Origin: Prorocentrum cordatum
Taxonomy: Eukaryota; Sar; Dinophyceae; Prorocentrales; Prorocentraceae
Direction of reading: 5' to 3'
Length of the DNA: 64,000 nt
Assembly (NCBI GenBank): GCA_963575745.1
Contig: CAUYUJ010016888.1
Coordinates: 159,501-223,500 of the forward strand
Both the position numbers and the translations under genes were made by a program. The notes under the pieces are model-generated. The model worked only from the letters and a program-made list of their open reading frames with translations, was not told the origin of the DNA and made no database searches. Positions 10,982 through 20,809 of the stretch are shown piece after piece (position 1 is the first letter of the stretch; every line of letters begins with the position of its first letter).

Positions 10982-11560
10982 AGCCGTCGTTGCCGTCTTC
11001 GACTAACTTGGGTATATTGCGTGGTTTGATGCCGGCTTCTTTGTCAAATGTATGCTTTTCTTTTTGCTTTATCCGGGCATCACTAAATAGTGCTGTCTGT
11101 TGTTGTCCAGTATCGGGTGACGTAAATGTCGGGAATTCGGGAATAGGGGTCGCGTGTGACCACGCTCAATCGAGGGGGGGGGGAAGACGATCGTCATCGA
11201 CGGTCGTATGATGATGAGGATGTTATGCTGATGATGGTGGTGCTGATGAGGATGATGCTGATGTTGATGTTGATGATGATAATGATGATGGTGATGATGA
11301 TGATGAGGAAGAGGAGGAGGAGGAGCCTATCCCGGATCCCCCCATATCGACGGGGGGTCGATGCGCTGCCCCCCGGAGCCCATCTGCCCCTAGCGTTGCC
11401 GCCGGAGAGGACCCAAGGCACCAGCCCCGAGCAGCTGCTTGCGATTCCAGGGGAGGGGCGGGCCGGCCGAGCCGAGGGGCGACAGGAGGAGAAGAGTGAG
11501 GAGAGCGGAGAGAGGATGAGAGAGGAAAAAGGAAAAGGACAAGCTGGGTGCGCTCGCGCC
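10982..11560. repeat. Spacer with (GAT)n microsatellite
   Basis: 10982-11180 shows nothing recognisable. 11212-11320 is a degenerate GAT/GAG tract, then about 220 bp of unrecognised GC-rich sequence. Confidence 0.6.
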
Positions 11561-11955
11561 ATATCTGACATCCTACTCCTCCCTCCCATCCCTTCCAATT
11601 GTGCTGATTTTCTCTCTATCCGTAGACGCATGTCATGGCGGACCTGAAACTTCAAATAGGGCCCCGATGTGCTTTGCACAATCGGGAAAGTGGAGCTGCG
11701 TATATTGGAGGAGGAGGAAAATGAGGAACGAGGAAGACGAGGACGAACCGAAGCAGCAGGAGTGGAAGGGACGGGGGGAGCAAGAGGACCAGGGGAAGGC
11801 GGAGGGGCAAAGGGGGGGAAACAACGATGCGGAAGGATGTGGATCCAGAAGTGGCCCAAGCTGCGGCAAGAGCGCCATTTTGACCGACGGGGGCAAGCGT
11901 CGATCCTTGAAATGAGGCCTACGCTGCAGCGGAAACGCCATTTTTGAAGTGCCAA
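11560..11955. repeat. Two dispersed repeat families
   Basis: 11560-11640, read on the minus strand (…GGAAGGGATGGGAGG…ATGTCAGATATGGCGC), matches 46300-46385 and 59570-59660 on the plus strand. 11895-11945, read on the minus strand (CTTCAAAAATGGCGTTTCCG then CTGCAGCG), matches the GCTGCAGCG/CCATTTC words at 45990-46035, 46900-46960 and 47005-47040. Their function is unknown. Confidence 0.5.
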
Positions 11956-12057
11956 AAACGTTGGGATTGGAACAACACACACCAAACAACTCGGACCAAC
12001 CATGTGTAAAAACAATACGTGCGCGGAGGGGGCGCGCCACTCTCAGCACATCTCCGG

Positions 12058-12060
<3 letters not shown>

Positions 12061-12124
<64 letters not shown>

Positions 12125-12137
12125 AGGAAGAGGACGT

Positions 12138-12191
<54 letters not shown>

Positions 12192-12210
12192 AGAGAGAGA
12201 GAGAGAGGAG
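12061..12210. repeat. (AG)n microsatellite
   Basis: Thirty perfect AG units, a short interruption, then a further 70 bp of AG with A insertions. Confidence 0.97.
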
Positions 12211-12675
12211 AGTAGTACTCACGATGCGGAATCATGGAAGGAAAGCGTCTGTGCATCCCCCCGCTGAGCCAATGCCCCTCCTGATGTTTGGGACGCACTC
12301 GCCCGGGTCAGCACAAGCCTGGGCAGGCCAGGGCCCTGTCGCGAAGCCCGCCCGGTCGCTCAATGGCTCCCGGACCCGGGCCATCGGAGGGCGGAGCGGA
12401 GGAAGAGAATCGGCCCCGCGTGGCCCCCAAACCCGGGTCGGCCAGAGGGCAACGGTTGACCCCCGCATACGTAAACCCCGAAATCTTGACCTTCGTGCCA
12501 TGCCAGTCGACCCGGGAGGGCCCGCCGGCGTCGATGATGCCGCGGCGCCGTGTCGGGAGGTGGCGCCCGCGCGGGCGCCATGGGTTGCGACGACGACCAC
12601 GACCACGACCACTACCACGGCGACGGCGACGCTGACGCTGACGCCCGTGAGCGCGGACCCAGCTGCGCGGCCCCC

Positions 12676-13130
12676 CCTCCTCCTCCTCCTCCTCCTCCTC
12701 CTCCTCCTCCTCCTCCTCCTCCTCCTCCTCCTCCTCCTGCTCCCCCCCTCCTCTTCCACCTCCTCCTCCTCCTCCTCCTCCTCCTCCTCCTTGTCTTCCT
12801 CCTCATTCACCACCATAATAATCGCAACCGAATTCATAACCATGACCATCCATCATCATCAATTACCGTCACCATCGCCGTCACCATCAGTACCACCATC
12901 ATCGCACCACTTTTATCATCATCCATCATCAACCACCATCATCCATCACCAATCATCATCGCCAACACCCATCATCACCCACCATCACCCGTCATCGCCA
13001 TCCATCATCATCATCCACCATCCTCGCCGCCAGTGACCGTCATCCACCACCATCGAGAATTATCACATGATCGACCCACGAACCCGGAAAGGAATATAGA
13101 ACTGTAACACATGGCAGCGTTTTCAAAGAC
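12676..13130. repeat. (TCC)n and (ATC)n tracts with a short shared tail
   Basis: (TCC)n at 12676-12812 passes into a degenerate (ATC/CAC)n tract to 13050. The following GACCCACGAACCCGGAAAGG (13074-13093) and its next 35 bp recur at 17445-17505, also just after a purine/pyrimidine tract, so the tract plus tail seem to be a repeated module. Confidence 0.8.
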
Positions 13131-13156
13131 ACCTGATTGGGTGACGGGCAAATGTA

Positions 13157-13910
13157 ATGCTGAGTGTATCGATCTTGATGTACCCTGCCGAGGGCTGTGC
13201 TGTGCTGCGCCGTGCTGAATTGCGATGTGCCATGGCGCGACTGTGCTCTATAGCGTCGTGGATCGAGTCCTCCTTTGCATCCGAGTCCTGACCGAACTGA
13301 TCTGGATCTTAAGCTCGAGCTGCCTGAACACATAGTAGCTGCCCCAGAGCTAATGGACAGGGGAACATGCCAGGAGGACGCGCCGCGAAACGTCCCAAGG
13401 GATGCGCCAGGCGACGTGCCAGGGGACGCGCCATGGGGTCGCACCGTAGGACGTGCCAAAGGGACGCGCTACGGAACGTGCCAATGGATGTGCCACGGAA
13501 TGTGCCAGGGGACGCGCCACGCGACGTGCCAGGGGGACTCGCCAAGGGACGCCCCACGGAACGTGCCAAGGAACGTGCCAAGTTGCAATGCTGAGTGTAT
13601 CGATCTTGATGTACCCTGCCGAGGGCTGTGCTGTGCTGCACCGTGCTGAATTGCGATGTGCCATGGCGCGACTGTGCTCTATAGCGTCGTGGATCGAGTC
13701 CTCCTTTGCATCCGAGTCCTGACCGAACTGATCTGGATCTTAAGCTCGAGCTGCCTGAACACATAGTAGCTGCCCCAGAGCTAATGGACAGGGGACATGC
13801 CAGGAGGACGCGCCGCGAAACGTCCCAAGGGATGCGCCAGGCGACGTGCCAGGGGACGCGCCATGGGGTCGCACCGCGGGACGTGCCAAGGGGACGCGCT
13901 ACTGAACGTG
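13157..13910. repeat. 431-bp tandem duplication with GGACGTGCCA minisatellite
   Basis: 13157-13471 and 13588-13901 are nearly identical, giving a repeat period of 431 bp. The 3' part of each unit consists of 9-11 bp words of the type GGACGTGCCA or GGACGCGCCA. The open frames through it (Arg/Ala-rich) are repeat artefacts. Confidence 0.85.
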
Positions 13911-13914
13911 CTGG

Positions 13915-14375
13915 GGACAAGCGTTTCGCTCGAGACATCCTATCAACAACATCAGAATTCCTACGCGCGGGACGCGGCACGCGCGAGACATCCTCGGAAT
14001 TCCTGCGAGCGGGACAAGAAAACAAGAACCTCGCCTGAGACATCCTGTGAATTCTGGCCCCCCACGAGGCCCCCGCTCGAGACATCCCCCAATTTTGCAA
14101 AAAGAGTTTCGCTCGAGACATCCTCAACACATCATGAAAAACAAGCGTTTCGCTCGAGAAATCCTGTCAAAATCAAAATTCCTGCGCGCGGGACGCGGCA
14201 CGCGCGAGACATCCTCGGAATTCCTGCGCGAGGAGCGCTTTTCCGTGTCGCGGTCGGCTCTGCAAAACCAGCGTTTCGCTCGAGACATCCTCAACAAATT
14301 CTGAAACCAAGCGTTTCGCTCGAGACATCCCCAACTCTGCAAAACCAGCGTTTCGCTCGAGACATCCTCAACAAT
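13915..14375. repeat. Interspersed array of GTTTCGCTCGAGACATCC
   Basis: At least six good copies of a GCGTTTCGCTCGAGACATCC core, spaced by 20-110 bp of non-repeated sequence (near 13921, 14106, 14146, 14273, 14311, 14349), plus shortened CGAGACATCC forms. A second array lies at 18535-18812. Spacers often carry GGGACGCGGCACGCGCGAGA. The copies are too regular to be chance; the identity of the family is unknown. Confidence 0.75.
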
Positions 14376-14454
14376 TACACTACACCTGCGCTCCCAAGGC
14401 CACGATCCCTTGTAAATTACGCTACGTCAGCGCTCCCAGGGCCACGATCCGTCG

Positions 14455-14670
14455 TAAGGGCTCCTGGGCCCTCCTGGGTCTTCCTTGGACCTCTTGGGCC
14501 CTCCTGGGCTCTCCTGGAGCCTCCTGGAGCTTCTCCTGGGCCCTTCTTGGGCCCCCTGGTGCCTCTTGGAGCCTCCTGGGTCCTCCTGGGCCCTCCTGGG
14601 CTCTCCTGGGCCCTCCTGGGCTCTCCTGGGCTCTCCTGGAGCCTCCTGGGCCCTCCTGGGCGAAGTCAAG
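14455..14670. repeat. TCCTGGGCCC minisatellite
   Basis: About 20 imperfect copies of a 10-12 bp unit (CTCCTGGGCC, CTCCTGGAGC). The Pro/Gly-rich frames are repeat artefacts. Confidence 0.85.
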
Positions 14671-14678
14671 GTCCGAAA

Positions 14679-14985
14679 ACACATGGGACTTGCCACATTT
14701 CTGAAATTCGGTGCCACCCCTCACGCAGGTCGGCGGGGTTAGGATCCGAAAACACAGGGGATTTGCCACATTTCTGGGATTCCGTGCCACCCAGATCGGC
14801 GGGGTCAGGGTCCAAAAACACAGGGGATTTGCCACATTTCTGGGATTCCGCGCCACCCCTCACGCAGATCGGCGGGGTCAGGGTAAAAAAACATAAAGGA
14901 TTTGACACATTTCTGGTATTCCGTGCCACACCTCACGCAGATCGGCGGGGTCAGGGTAAAAAAACACAGGGGATTTCTGCTATTT
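14679..14985. repeat. About 70-bp tandem repeat, 4.5 copies
   Basis: Units begin ACACAGGGGATTTGCCACAT and contain CACGCAGATCGGCGGGGTCA. Four units of 67-73 bp and a partial fifth, with a few substitutions and one 6-bp deletion. Confidence 0.9.
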
Positions 14986-15224
14986 CCGACCTTCTGCAAC
15001 TTCAAAAATCCAGAACTCCGTTCCCAGCGCCGTTCCGGAGGCCGCGGTACCTCGTTATTTATCGAGCGAACGCGTTTACCTTGTTTTTTATCGTTTAAAG
15101 TCGATGTCGGAAAAAAGTGGACTTCACCTGTGAAATATCGAGGTTTCCTTAAAGGCAATAAAATTCCAAGAGCACGATCTGCGTGAGGGGTGGCGAAAAA
15201 TGGCCTTCGTCCTCACAGTTGGAA

Positions 15225-15348
15225 TCCGCCGGCCCCCTTCGACCTCGTAATTTATCGCACAAGAATTCCGCCGGCCCCCTTCAAGTAAAAACCGGGGGGT
15301 AAACCAACTAAAAGAGAACCCTGGGCCCACGCCCTTTCCGGGAAAAAA
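15225..15348. repeat. Dispersed tail repeat, copy 1
   Basis: Starts CCGCCGGCCCCCTTCGACCT and ends CTAAAAGAGAACCCTGGGCC plus about 25 bp. It matches 18811-18942 over its full length with about 85 percent identity. Both copies sit downstream of a GTTTCGCTCGAGACATCC array, so array and tail may be parts of one larger element. Confidence 0.65.
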
Positions 15349-16490
15349 CGTCATCATCACCCACCACCACCCGTCATCACCACCATGTATCATCATCACC
15401 ATCATCATCATCATCATCATCCGTCATCATCCACTACCAACATCACCGTTCATCACCATCATCCTGCATCACCCGTCAACATCTGTCACCAACATCAGGA
15501 TCATCCATCGTCATCGTGGCCATCCATCGTCATCCACCATCATCCACCGCCATCGTCAATCGTCATCGCGTGGTCATCCGTGAACATCCACCAACATCAT
15601 CCGCCATCCTGCTCATCCAACATCACCCACCACAACCTATCATGACCAACCATCACCACCAATCATCACCATCCATTATCATCATCACCCACTATCATCA
15701 ACCGCCACGACTTATCAGCCTGACCATCACCCATTTTCACGATCTTTTTATACATCATCATTGTCATCTTCCGCCGTCATCATTCCCATCACCCATTGCT
15801 ACCTACCACCATGATCATCTATCATATCCATCACCCGCAATTACTCACGATGATCATCATCCATCATCGCCCACCATCATTTAGAAAACCACCCCCACCA
15901 TCATTCATAGTCACAGCCCCTCTTGATCATCCACCACCACCAACCATCCAACGTCACCAGTATCTTCCAATGTGATAACTCATCATCGCCATCATCCATA
16001 ACCACCCATCTACAATCATCATCGGCCGCCACCCACCACACATCATGATTACAACCATCCACCACCATCATCAGCAATCGCCATCATCATCCACCATCCA
16101 TCATCACCACCACCCACCACCATCATCCAGCATCATTCGCCATCGTCCGTTCGCGCTTTTCACCATCAGCCACCATAACTTACGCCATGGTCATCAACAT
16201 CATCCACCATAACCAACTGCCATCACCATCTCCGTCCACCATCACCAACACACATCATCATCTACCATCATCCATCACCATCAGCACCTTCACCACCACC
16301 CACCATCACCATCACCAAGCATGATCATCCATCATCATCCACTTCCTCCTCGCTCGTCCTCCACCATCATACTCACCCACCATCGTACACAATCATCCAT
16401 CATCATCCACCTACTCCTCCGCCTCGTCCTTTTCGCTCGTCTTCCACCTTCACTGTTGTCACCAGCATCCACCATCATCTTTCATCATCC
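15349..16490. repeat. Degenerate (ATC)n/(CAC)n satellite, 1.1 kb
   Basis: Almost continuous CATCATCCACCACC-type sequence with scattered substitutions. His/Ser/Pro-rich frames through it are artefacts. Confidence 0.93.
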
Positions 16491-17400
16491 ACCAACTCGC
16501 TCCTTGCTCGTCCTCGCTCGTCCTAGCGTTGCTTCCGAGAAGGCCGTTGGCAGCGGGCCGCGGGCGCTCCCCCGCGTCCGCGCCGCCCTCCGCGGGCTGG
16601 GGGCGCAGCCGGCGGCTGGCCCTGCCCCGGGCGGCGGCGCAGGAGAGGGTAGGCGAGGACGAGGAGTGAGGCGGCGGCGGCGGCGGCGGAGGAGCAGGAA
16701 TAGGAGTGGGATGATTATGATTATGAGTATGATTATGATCATGGTCATGTTTATGATGATGACGACGATGATGATGATGCTGCTGCTGATGATGTTGTTG
16801 AAGCTTGAGACGATGGAGATGATGATGAAGAGGAGGATCAGGAGGTGGTGGTGGTGATGAGGTGAGGATGATGATGAAGCGGAGGACGACGTCGACGACG
16901 GGCGAGGAGGAGGAGGAGGTTAGGCGAGGAGAAACGAGGACGACAGGCGAGGACGAGCGAGTGCATGGGATCGGGTCAGAAGGCGGCGCAGTTGCTGTGG
17001 CTGCTCCTCTTCCTCCTCCTCCTCGTCCTCCTGTTCCCCCACTTTCCTCCTCCTCGTCCTCTTCTCCTTTCTCCTCCTCCTGCTCGTCCTTCCCTCCTCC
17101 TCCCCTCGTCCTCCTCCTCCCCTCGTCCTCCTACCCGCCCTTCCCTCCTCCTCCTCCTCCTCCTCCTCCTCCTCCTTCTCCTTCTCCTCCTTCTCCTCCT
17201 GCTGCTCATCCTCCTCCTCGTCTTTCTCCTCCTCATCCTGCTCCTCCGCCTCCTCTTCTTCTTATGATTATTATTACTCTTCCTTCTCCTCCTCTTCCCC
17301 TTCCTCCTCCTCCTCCCCGGGGGAAGTGGAGGAGGAGGAGGAGGAGGAGGAGGAGGAGGAAAGGGAAGATGAGGAGGAGGAGGAGGAGGAACACCAGCCC
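16491..17400. repeat. GC-rich spacer, (GAT)n, (TCC)n and (GGA)n tracts
   Basis: 16505-16660 is GC-rich unique sequence without a recognised gene. (GAT/GAG)n follows at 16705-16960, then a degenerate (TCC)n tract at 17003-17262 and (GGA)n at 17326-17392. A C17 run lies at 17417-17433. Confidence 0.85.
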
Positions 17401-17444
17401 AGCCGCTACAGTCCGCCCCCCCCCCCCCCCCCCCAAAACAATGA

Positions 17445-17665
17445 TGGACCCACGAACCCGGAAAGGGATATAGACATGTGGAGCATGGACACGTTTTCCA
17501 TGATACCCAACTGGCAACACTCACGAAACATCCCACGAGACACTTCACGAAACATCCCACGAGACACCTCACGAAACATTCCACGAGACACCTCACGAAA
17601 CATTCCACGAGACACCCACGAAACATTCCACGAGACACCCCACGAAACATTCCACGACGACACAA
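17445..17665. repeat. Shared 60-bp module and 24-bp tandem repeat
   Basis: 17445-17510 matches 13074-13130. It is followed by about six copies of a 24-bp unit, TCACGAAACATTCCACGAGA plus CACC, at 17520-17660. Confidence 0.85.
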
Positions 17666-17682
17666 CCACTCAACCAAGGCGG

Positions 17683-18537
17683 TGTGGTCGTGCTGGGGAG
17701 TGTCGTGCTGGGGTGTGGTCCTGCTGGGGGGTGGTCGTGCTGGGGGGTGGTCGTGCTGGGGGGGTGGTCGTGCTGGGGGGTGGTCGTGCTGGGGGCGTGA
17801 GTCGTGCTGGGGCGTGGTCGTGCTGGGGCGTGGTCGTGCTGGGGTGTGGTCGTGCTGTGGTGTGGTCGTGCTGGGGTGTGGTCGTGCTGGGGTGGGGTCG
17901 TGCGTGCTGGGGTGTGGTCGTGCTGGGGTGGGGTCGTGCTGGGTGGGGTCGTGCTGGGTCGTGCTGTGGGTGTGGTCGTGCTAGGGTGGGGTCGTGCTGG
18001 GGTGGGGTCGTGCTGGGGTGTGGTCGTGCTGGGGTGTGGCCGTGCTGGGGTGTGGTCGTGCTGGGGCGTGGTCGTGCTGGGGTGGGGTCGTGCTGGGGTG
18101 GGGTCGTGCTGGGGTGTGGTCGTGCTGGGGTGGTCCGCACCCTGTGATTTATCGATCGGGTCGTGCTGGGGGTGTGGTCGTGCTGGTGCTGGGGTGTGGT
18201 CGTGCTGGGGTGTGGTCGTGCTGGGTGTGGTCGTGCTGGGGTGTGGTCGTGCTGGGGTGTGGTCGTGCTGGCGTGGTCGTGCGTGCTGGGGGTGGTCGTG
18301 TCTGGGGGGTGGTCGTGTGGGGGGGGTGGTCGTTGCTGGGCGTGGGTCGTGCGGGGGCGTGGTCGTGCTGGGTGTGGTCGTGCTGGGGTGTGGTCTTGCT
18401 GGGGAGGGTCGTGCTGGGGTCGGGTGTGCTGGGGTGTGGTCGTGCTGGGGTGCTGGGGTGGGGTCGTGCTGGGGTGTCTGGTCGTGCTGGGGTGTGGTCG
18501 TGCTGGGGTATGGTCGTGCTAGGGTGGGGGTCGTGCA
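17683..18537. repeat. 16-bp GGTCGTGCTGGGGTGT minisatellite, about 850 bp
   Basis: Roughly 50 copies of a 15-17 bp G-rich unit. The plus strand is strongly G-rich and C-poor. A 26-bp foreign insert containing CACCCTGTGATTTATCGATC interrupts the array at 18133-18160 and recurs exactly at 18744-18770. Confidence 0.95.
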
Positions 18538-18812
18538 TTTCGCTCGAGACATCCTGCCAAAATTCCAGGAAATCGTACAAAAACAAACGAATTAGTCGAG
18601 ACATCATCGAAATTCCTTCGCGCGGGGCGCTTTTCCGCGTCGCGGTCGGCTCTGCAAAACAAGCGTTTCGCTCGAGACATCCTCGGCAAACTCTGCGGAG
18701 CAAGCGTTTCGCTCGAGACATCCTCAACACACGAAAAAGTGGCCCGCACCCTGTGATTTATCGATCGGGATTTCAAAAACAAGCGTTTCGCTCGAGACAT
18801 CCTCAAATTTTA
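18535..18812. repeat. Second GTTTCGCTCGAGACATCC array
   Basis: Four clear copies of the core (near 18537, 18665, 18705, 18785), with one weaker copy. Spacers are unlike those of the first array except for the CGCGGGGCGCTTTTCCGCGTCG type sequence also seen at 14235-14260. Confidence 0.7.
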
Positions 18813-18942
18813 ATTCGCCGGCCTCCTTCGACCTCGTTATTTATCAGGGAAAAAATTCGCCGGCCTCCCTCAAGCAGGCACCGGGGGATTAGGTTTACCA
18901 ACTAAAAGAGAACCCTGGGCCCCCGCCCTTTCCGGGAAAAAA
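18811..18942. repeat. Dispersed tail repeat, copy 2
   Basis: Counterpart of 15225-15348, ending in the same CTAAAAGAGAACCCTGGGCC word. Confidence 0.65.
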
Positions 18943-18972
18943 GGAGGAGGGACAGGACGAAACCAAGATCAA

Positions 18973-19125
18973 GTCGGGCGTGTCCCCCTACCCTACAGGG
19001 GCATTTTGGACGAGAACAATCCAATAATATAACAATATTTTGAACAAATACCCAGAATCACTAAAAACATCGTCCCCATACTATTTTTTTTGCTATTCTT
19101 GAATATTCCTCCTGTAGAGGAACAG
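18973..19125. repeat. Dispersed 150-bp repeat, copy 1
   Basis: Begins near AAGTCGGGCGTGTCC and ends GCTATTCTTGAATATTCCTC. It matches 25262-25410 (ending GCCTATTCTTGAATACTCCT) with scattered differences. No coding potential recognised. Confidence 0.6.
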
Positions 19126-19333
19126 GCCCGAGATAAACCCAAGATCGGGACACAATCGTATCGGGAGACAGCGTGGATCTCTGAGGTCAGACGGCTCTGG
19201 ACGTGTCGAGCGCGGCGGCCGTTCCACAGCGTACTCGGGGGCGCTGCTCGAGAGCGTGCCTGGGACGCTCCGGGAGCGCTGTCTTCTGATCCTGGGCCCG
19301 CCCGAAGAGGAGCAAGCTGAAGCAATACTCCAG

Positions 19334-19502
19334 GTTTCGTAATAAAAGGGAGGGGGTCTCAACCCTCCCAGACGAGAAGCTTTGGACCTCCCCCCGTGGG
19401 AGAAGCCTCCAACACATCGTCCCCAGACCCCCCCAGGCCCTCCAAGGTAGCTTGGAAAAGACCCCCCCCCGAAATGAGACCCCCTCCTCTTTATTACGGC
19501 AG
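19334..19502 (+). mobile_element. Introner-like insert with terminal inverted repeats and AG|GT flanks
   Basis: Left arm CGTAATAAAAGGGAGGGGGT (19338-) pairs with right arm ACCCCCTCCTCTTTATTACG (-19498), 21 of 23 positions complementary. CAGGTT occurs on each side (19331-19336 and 19500-19505), as a target duplication would give. Because CAGGTT contains AG|GT, the insert would begin GT (19334-19335) and end AG (19501-19502) after a pyrimidine-rich stretch, which is the layout described for introner elements. No flanking protein-coding exon is recognised, so splicing is inference. The right-end sequence recurs alone at 19824-19868. Confidence 0.5.
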
Positions 19503-19546
19503 GTTCGCGTCGTGTCGACCCCGGCGTTGGTTTTCGACACCGCAGG

Positions 19547-19645
19547 GATCGTTCAACCTTGAACGATCGGCCGTCTCCGCAACGTCCGATCGTTCAACAT
19601 CGATCGATTCTGGGTCGCCGGCGGCGTTCAACCTTGAACGCCCGC
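19547..19645. repeat. Palindromes around GTTCAACCTTGAAC
   Basis: Perfect palindromes GATCGTTCAA-CC-TTGAACGATC (19547-19568) and GGCGTTCAA-CC-TTGAACGCC (19623-19642), with a partial form at 19589. Related words recur at 27743-27860. Confidence 0.7.
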
Positions 19646-19823
19646 GCTGGGGTCGCCGCTGGTCGACACGACACTAACCTACCGTACGAAATCGCCCAGC
19701 TATGTACATGAACACGGCCCCTCGATCTGCGAGACCGGCCGCGTGATACGAACTTTCGGGCAATGCGTACTCTCAAAACCGGCGTGGATTCATGTACGTG
19801 TACGTCCTTCTTTCGCTCCTGAT

Positions 19824-19868
19824 GGAAAAGACCCCCCCCCGAAATGAGACCCCCTCCTCTTTATTACG
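19824..19868. repeat. Solo copy of the introner-like right end
   Basis: About 43 bp identical to 19455-19498, including the C-run, GAAATGAGACCCCCTCCTCT and TTTATTACG. No left arm was found within 200 bp. Confidence 0.7.
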
Positions 19869-20014
19869 AAAGCTGGAGTGCCGAGTCGGGGAGCCTGATC
19901 GGGTCGGACTGTGCGTCGGATCGGGTCGGGTCGGCCGTGCCAGGGGGGGCCCAACGGCGCACAATGCAGGCAGCGGGCCGCCTCGGGTCGTCGGAAGAAG
20001 GCCGCATCGGATCG

Positions 20015-20125
20015 TCGGAATATCGGAGTCAAATTGGGTCGAATTGGATCCCAACTGGAATATCGGATCGTCGGAATATCGGATCGTCGGAATATCGGAG
20101 TCAAATATCGTCGAATTGGGTCGAG
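20015..20125. repeat. Short tandem repeat GGATCGTCGGAATATC
   Basis: Four copies of a 16-bp unit, interrupted by a GAATTGGGTCGA-type segment present twice. Confidence 0.85.
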
Positions 20126-20646
20126 CCAACTGGAATCATGATCCCGGGTGCGAGGCGAGAGCTTGTCCGCAAACACCGCCTGGAGCATCGATCTTCGGGG
20201 CCCTCGGTCTCGTCTCGCGAGTGCGAGGCGGGGATTTGCTTCTGACCACTGCCTGGGGGCAGGTCTTCGGTAGTGGATGCCATGACAGTGGACAACCTAA
20301 CAATCCTATTGTTGAAATAAACATGTGTTTAGAATGAAATGCTCAACACATGTTTGAGTATCATCTTTAAGACATGTTTGAAACATGTTTTAGACATCTG
20401 GGAACTATTTGGCAACACGCTTCCTCTCCGGTTATCATCGTCCACAAATGTTCGGGGACCTCGGCACGCAGTGTATGTGGATATTTGTGCCCCCCCCCAG
20501 GCCCAAATATGCATCGATATCCACCGCCCGCCGAGGCCCCCGAAGACTGCTGCTCGAGACGGCGGTGGTATGCATACGTCCCCATCTCGGACTGGGGACC
20601 CCGAAACAGTAAGGTGACATTCTTCCCCTCCATGGCTTCCTCCTCG

Positions 20647-20807
20647 ATTCAGACCAGGGCTGGACCTACACGTTGTTTTTTTGTTTTGCTCTAGCTCTGT
20701 TCTTTGTTTCGCTGTACCTGCTTTCCTGTACCTCCCTTCCTAAACGAAACAGCAAGACACAGTCGAAGTCCAGCAAACCAGCGTTTAGGTCCAGCCCTGA
20801 TTCAGAC
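20647..20807. mobile_element. hAT-type MITE with 8-bp target duplication
   Basis: The 145-bp element (20655-20799) starts CAGGGCTGGACCTA and ends TAGGTCCAGCCCTG, a perfect 14-bp terminal inverted repeat; similarity continues inward (ACACG versus AAACG). It is bounded by the exact 8-bp direct repeat ATTCAGAC at 20647-20654 and 20800-20807. An 8-bp duplication and a CAGGG terminus are hallmarks of the hAT superfamily. It has no coding capacity and would need a transposase from elsewhere. The clean duplication suggests a fairly young insertion. Confidence 0.8.
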
Positions 20808-20809
20808 AC

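Noticed and set aside
12676-13036. Long Pro/Leu/Ser/His-rich open frames (also in other TCC, GGA and ATC tracts)
   Set aside because: Triplet microsatellites are open in several frames on both strands at once. There is no non-repetitive coding flank.
13915-14375. CRISPR-like array (short repeat, unique spacers)
   Set aside because: Spacer lengths vary from 20 to 110 bp, repeat copies are imperfect, no cas genes are present and the genome is eukaryotic.
13797-15098. 433-codon plus-strand frame with repeated RFARDIL peptides
   Set aside because: The peptide repeats come directly from the GTTTCGCTCGAGACATCC DNA motif, which also occurs in other frames. The frame then runs through two unrelated minisatellites.
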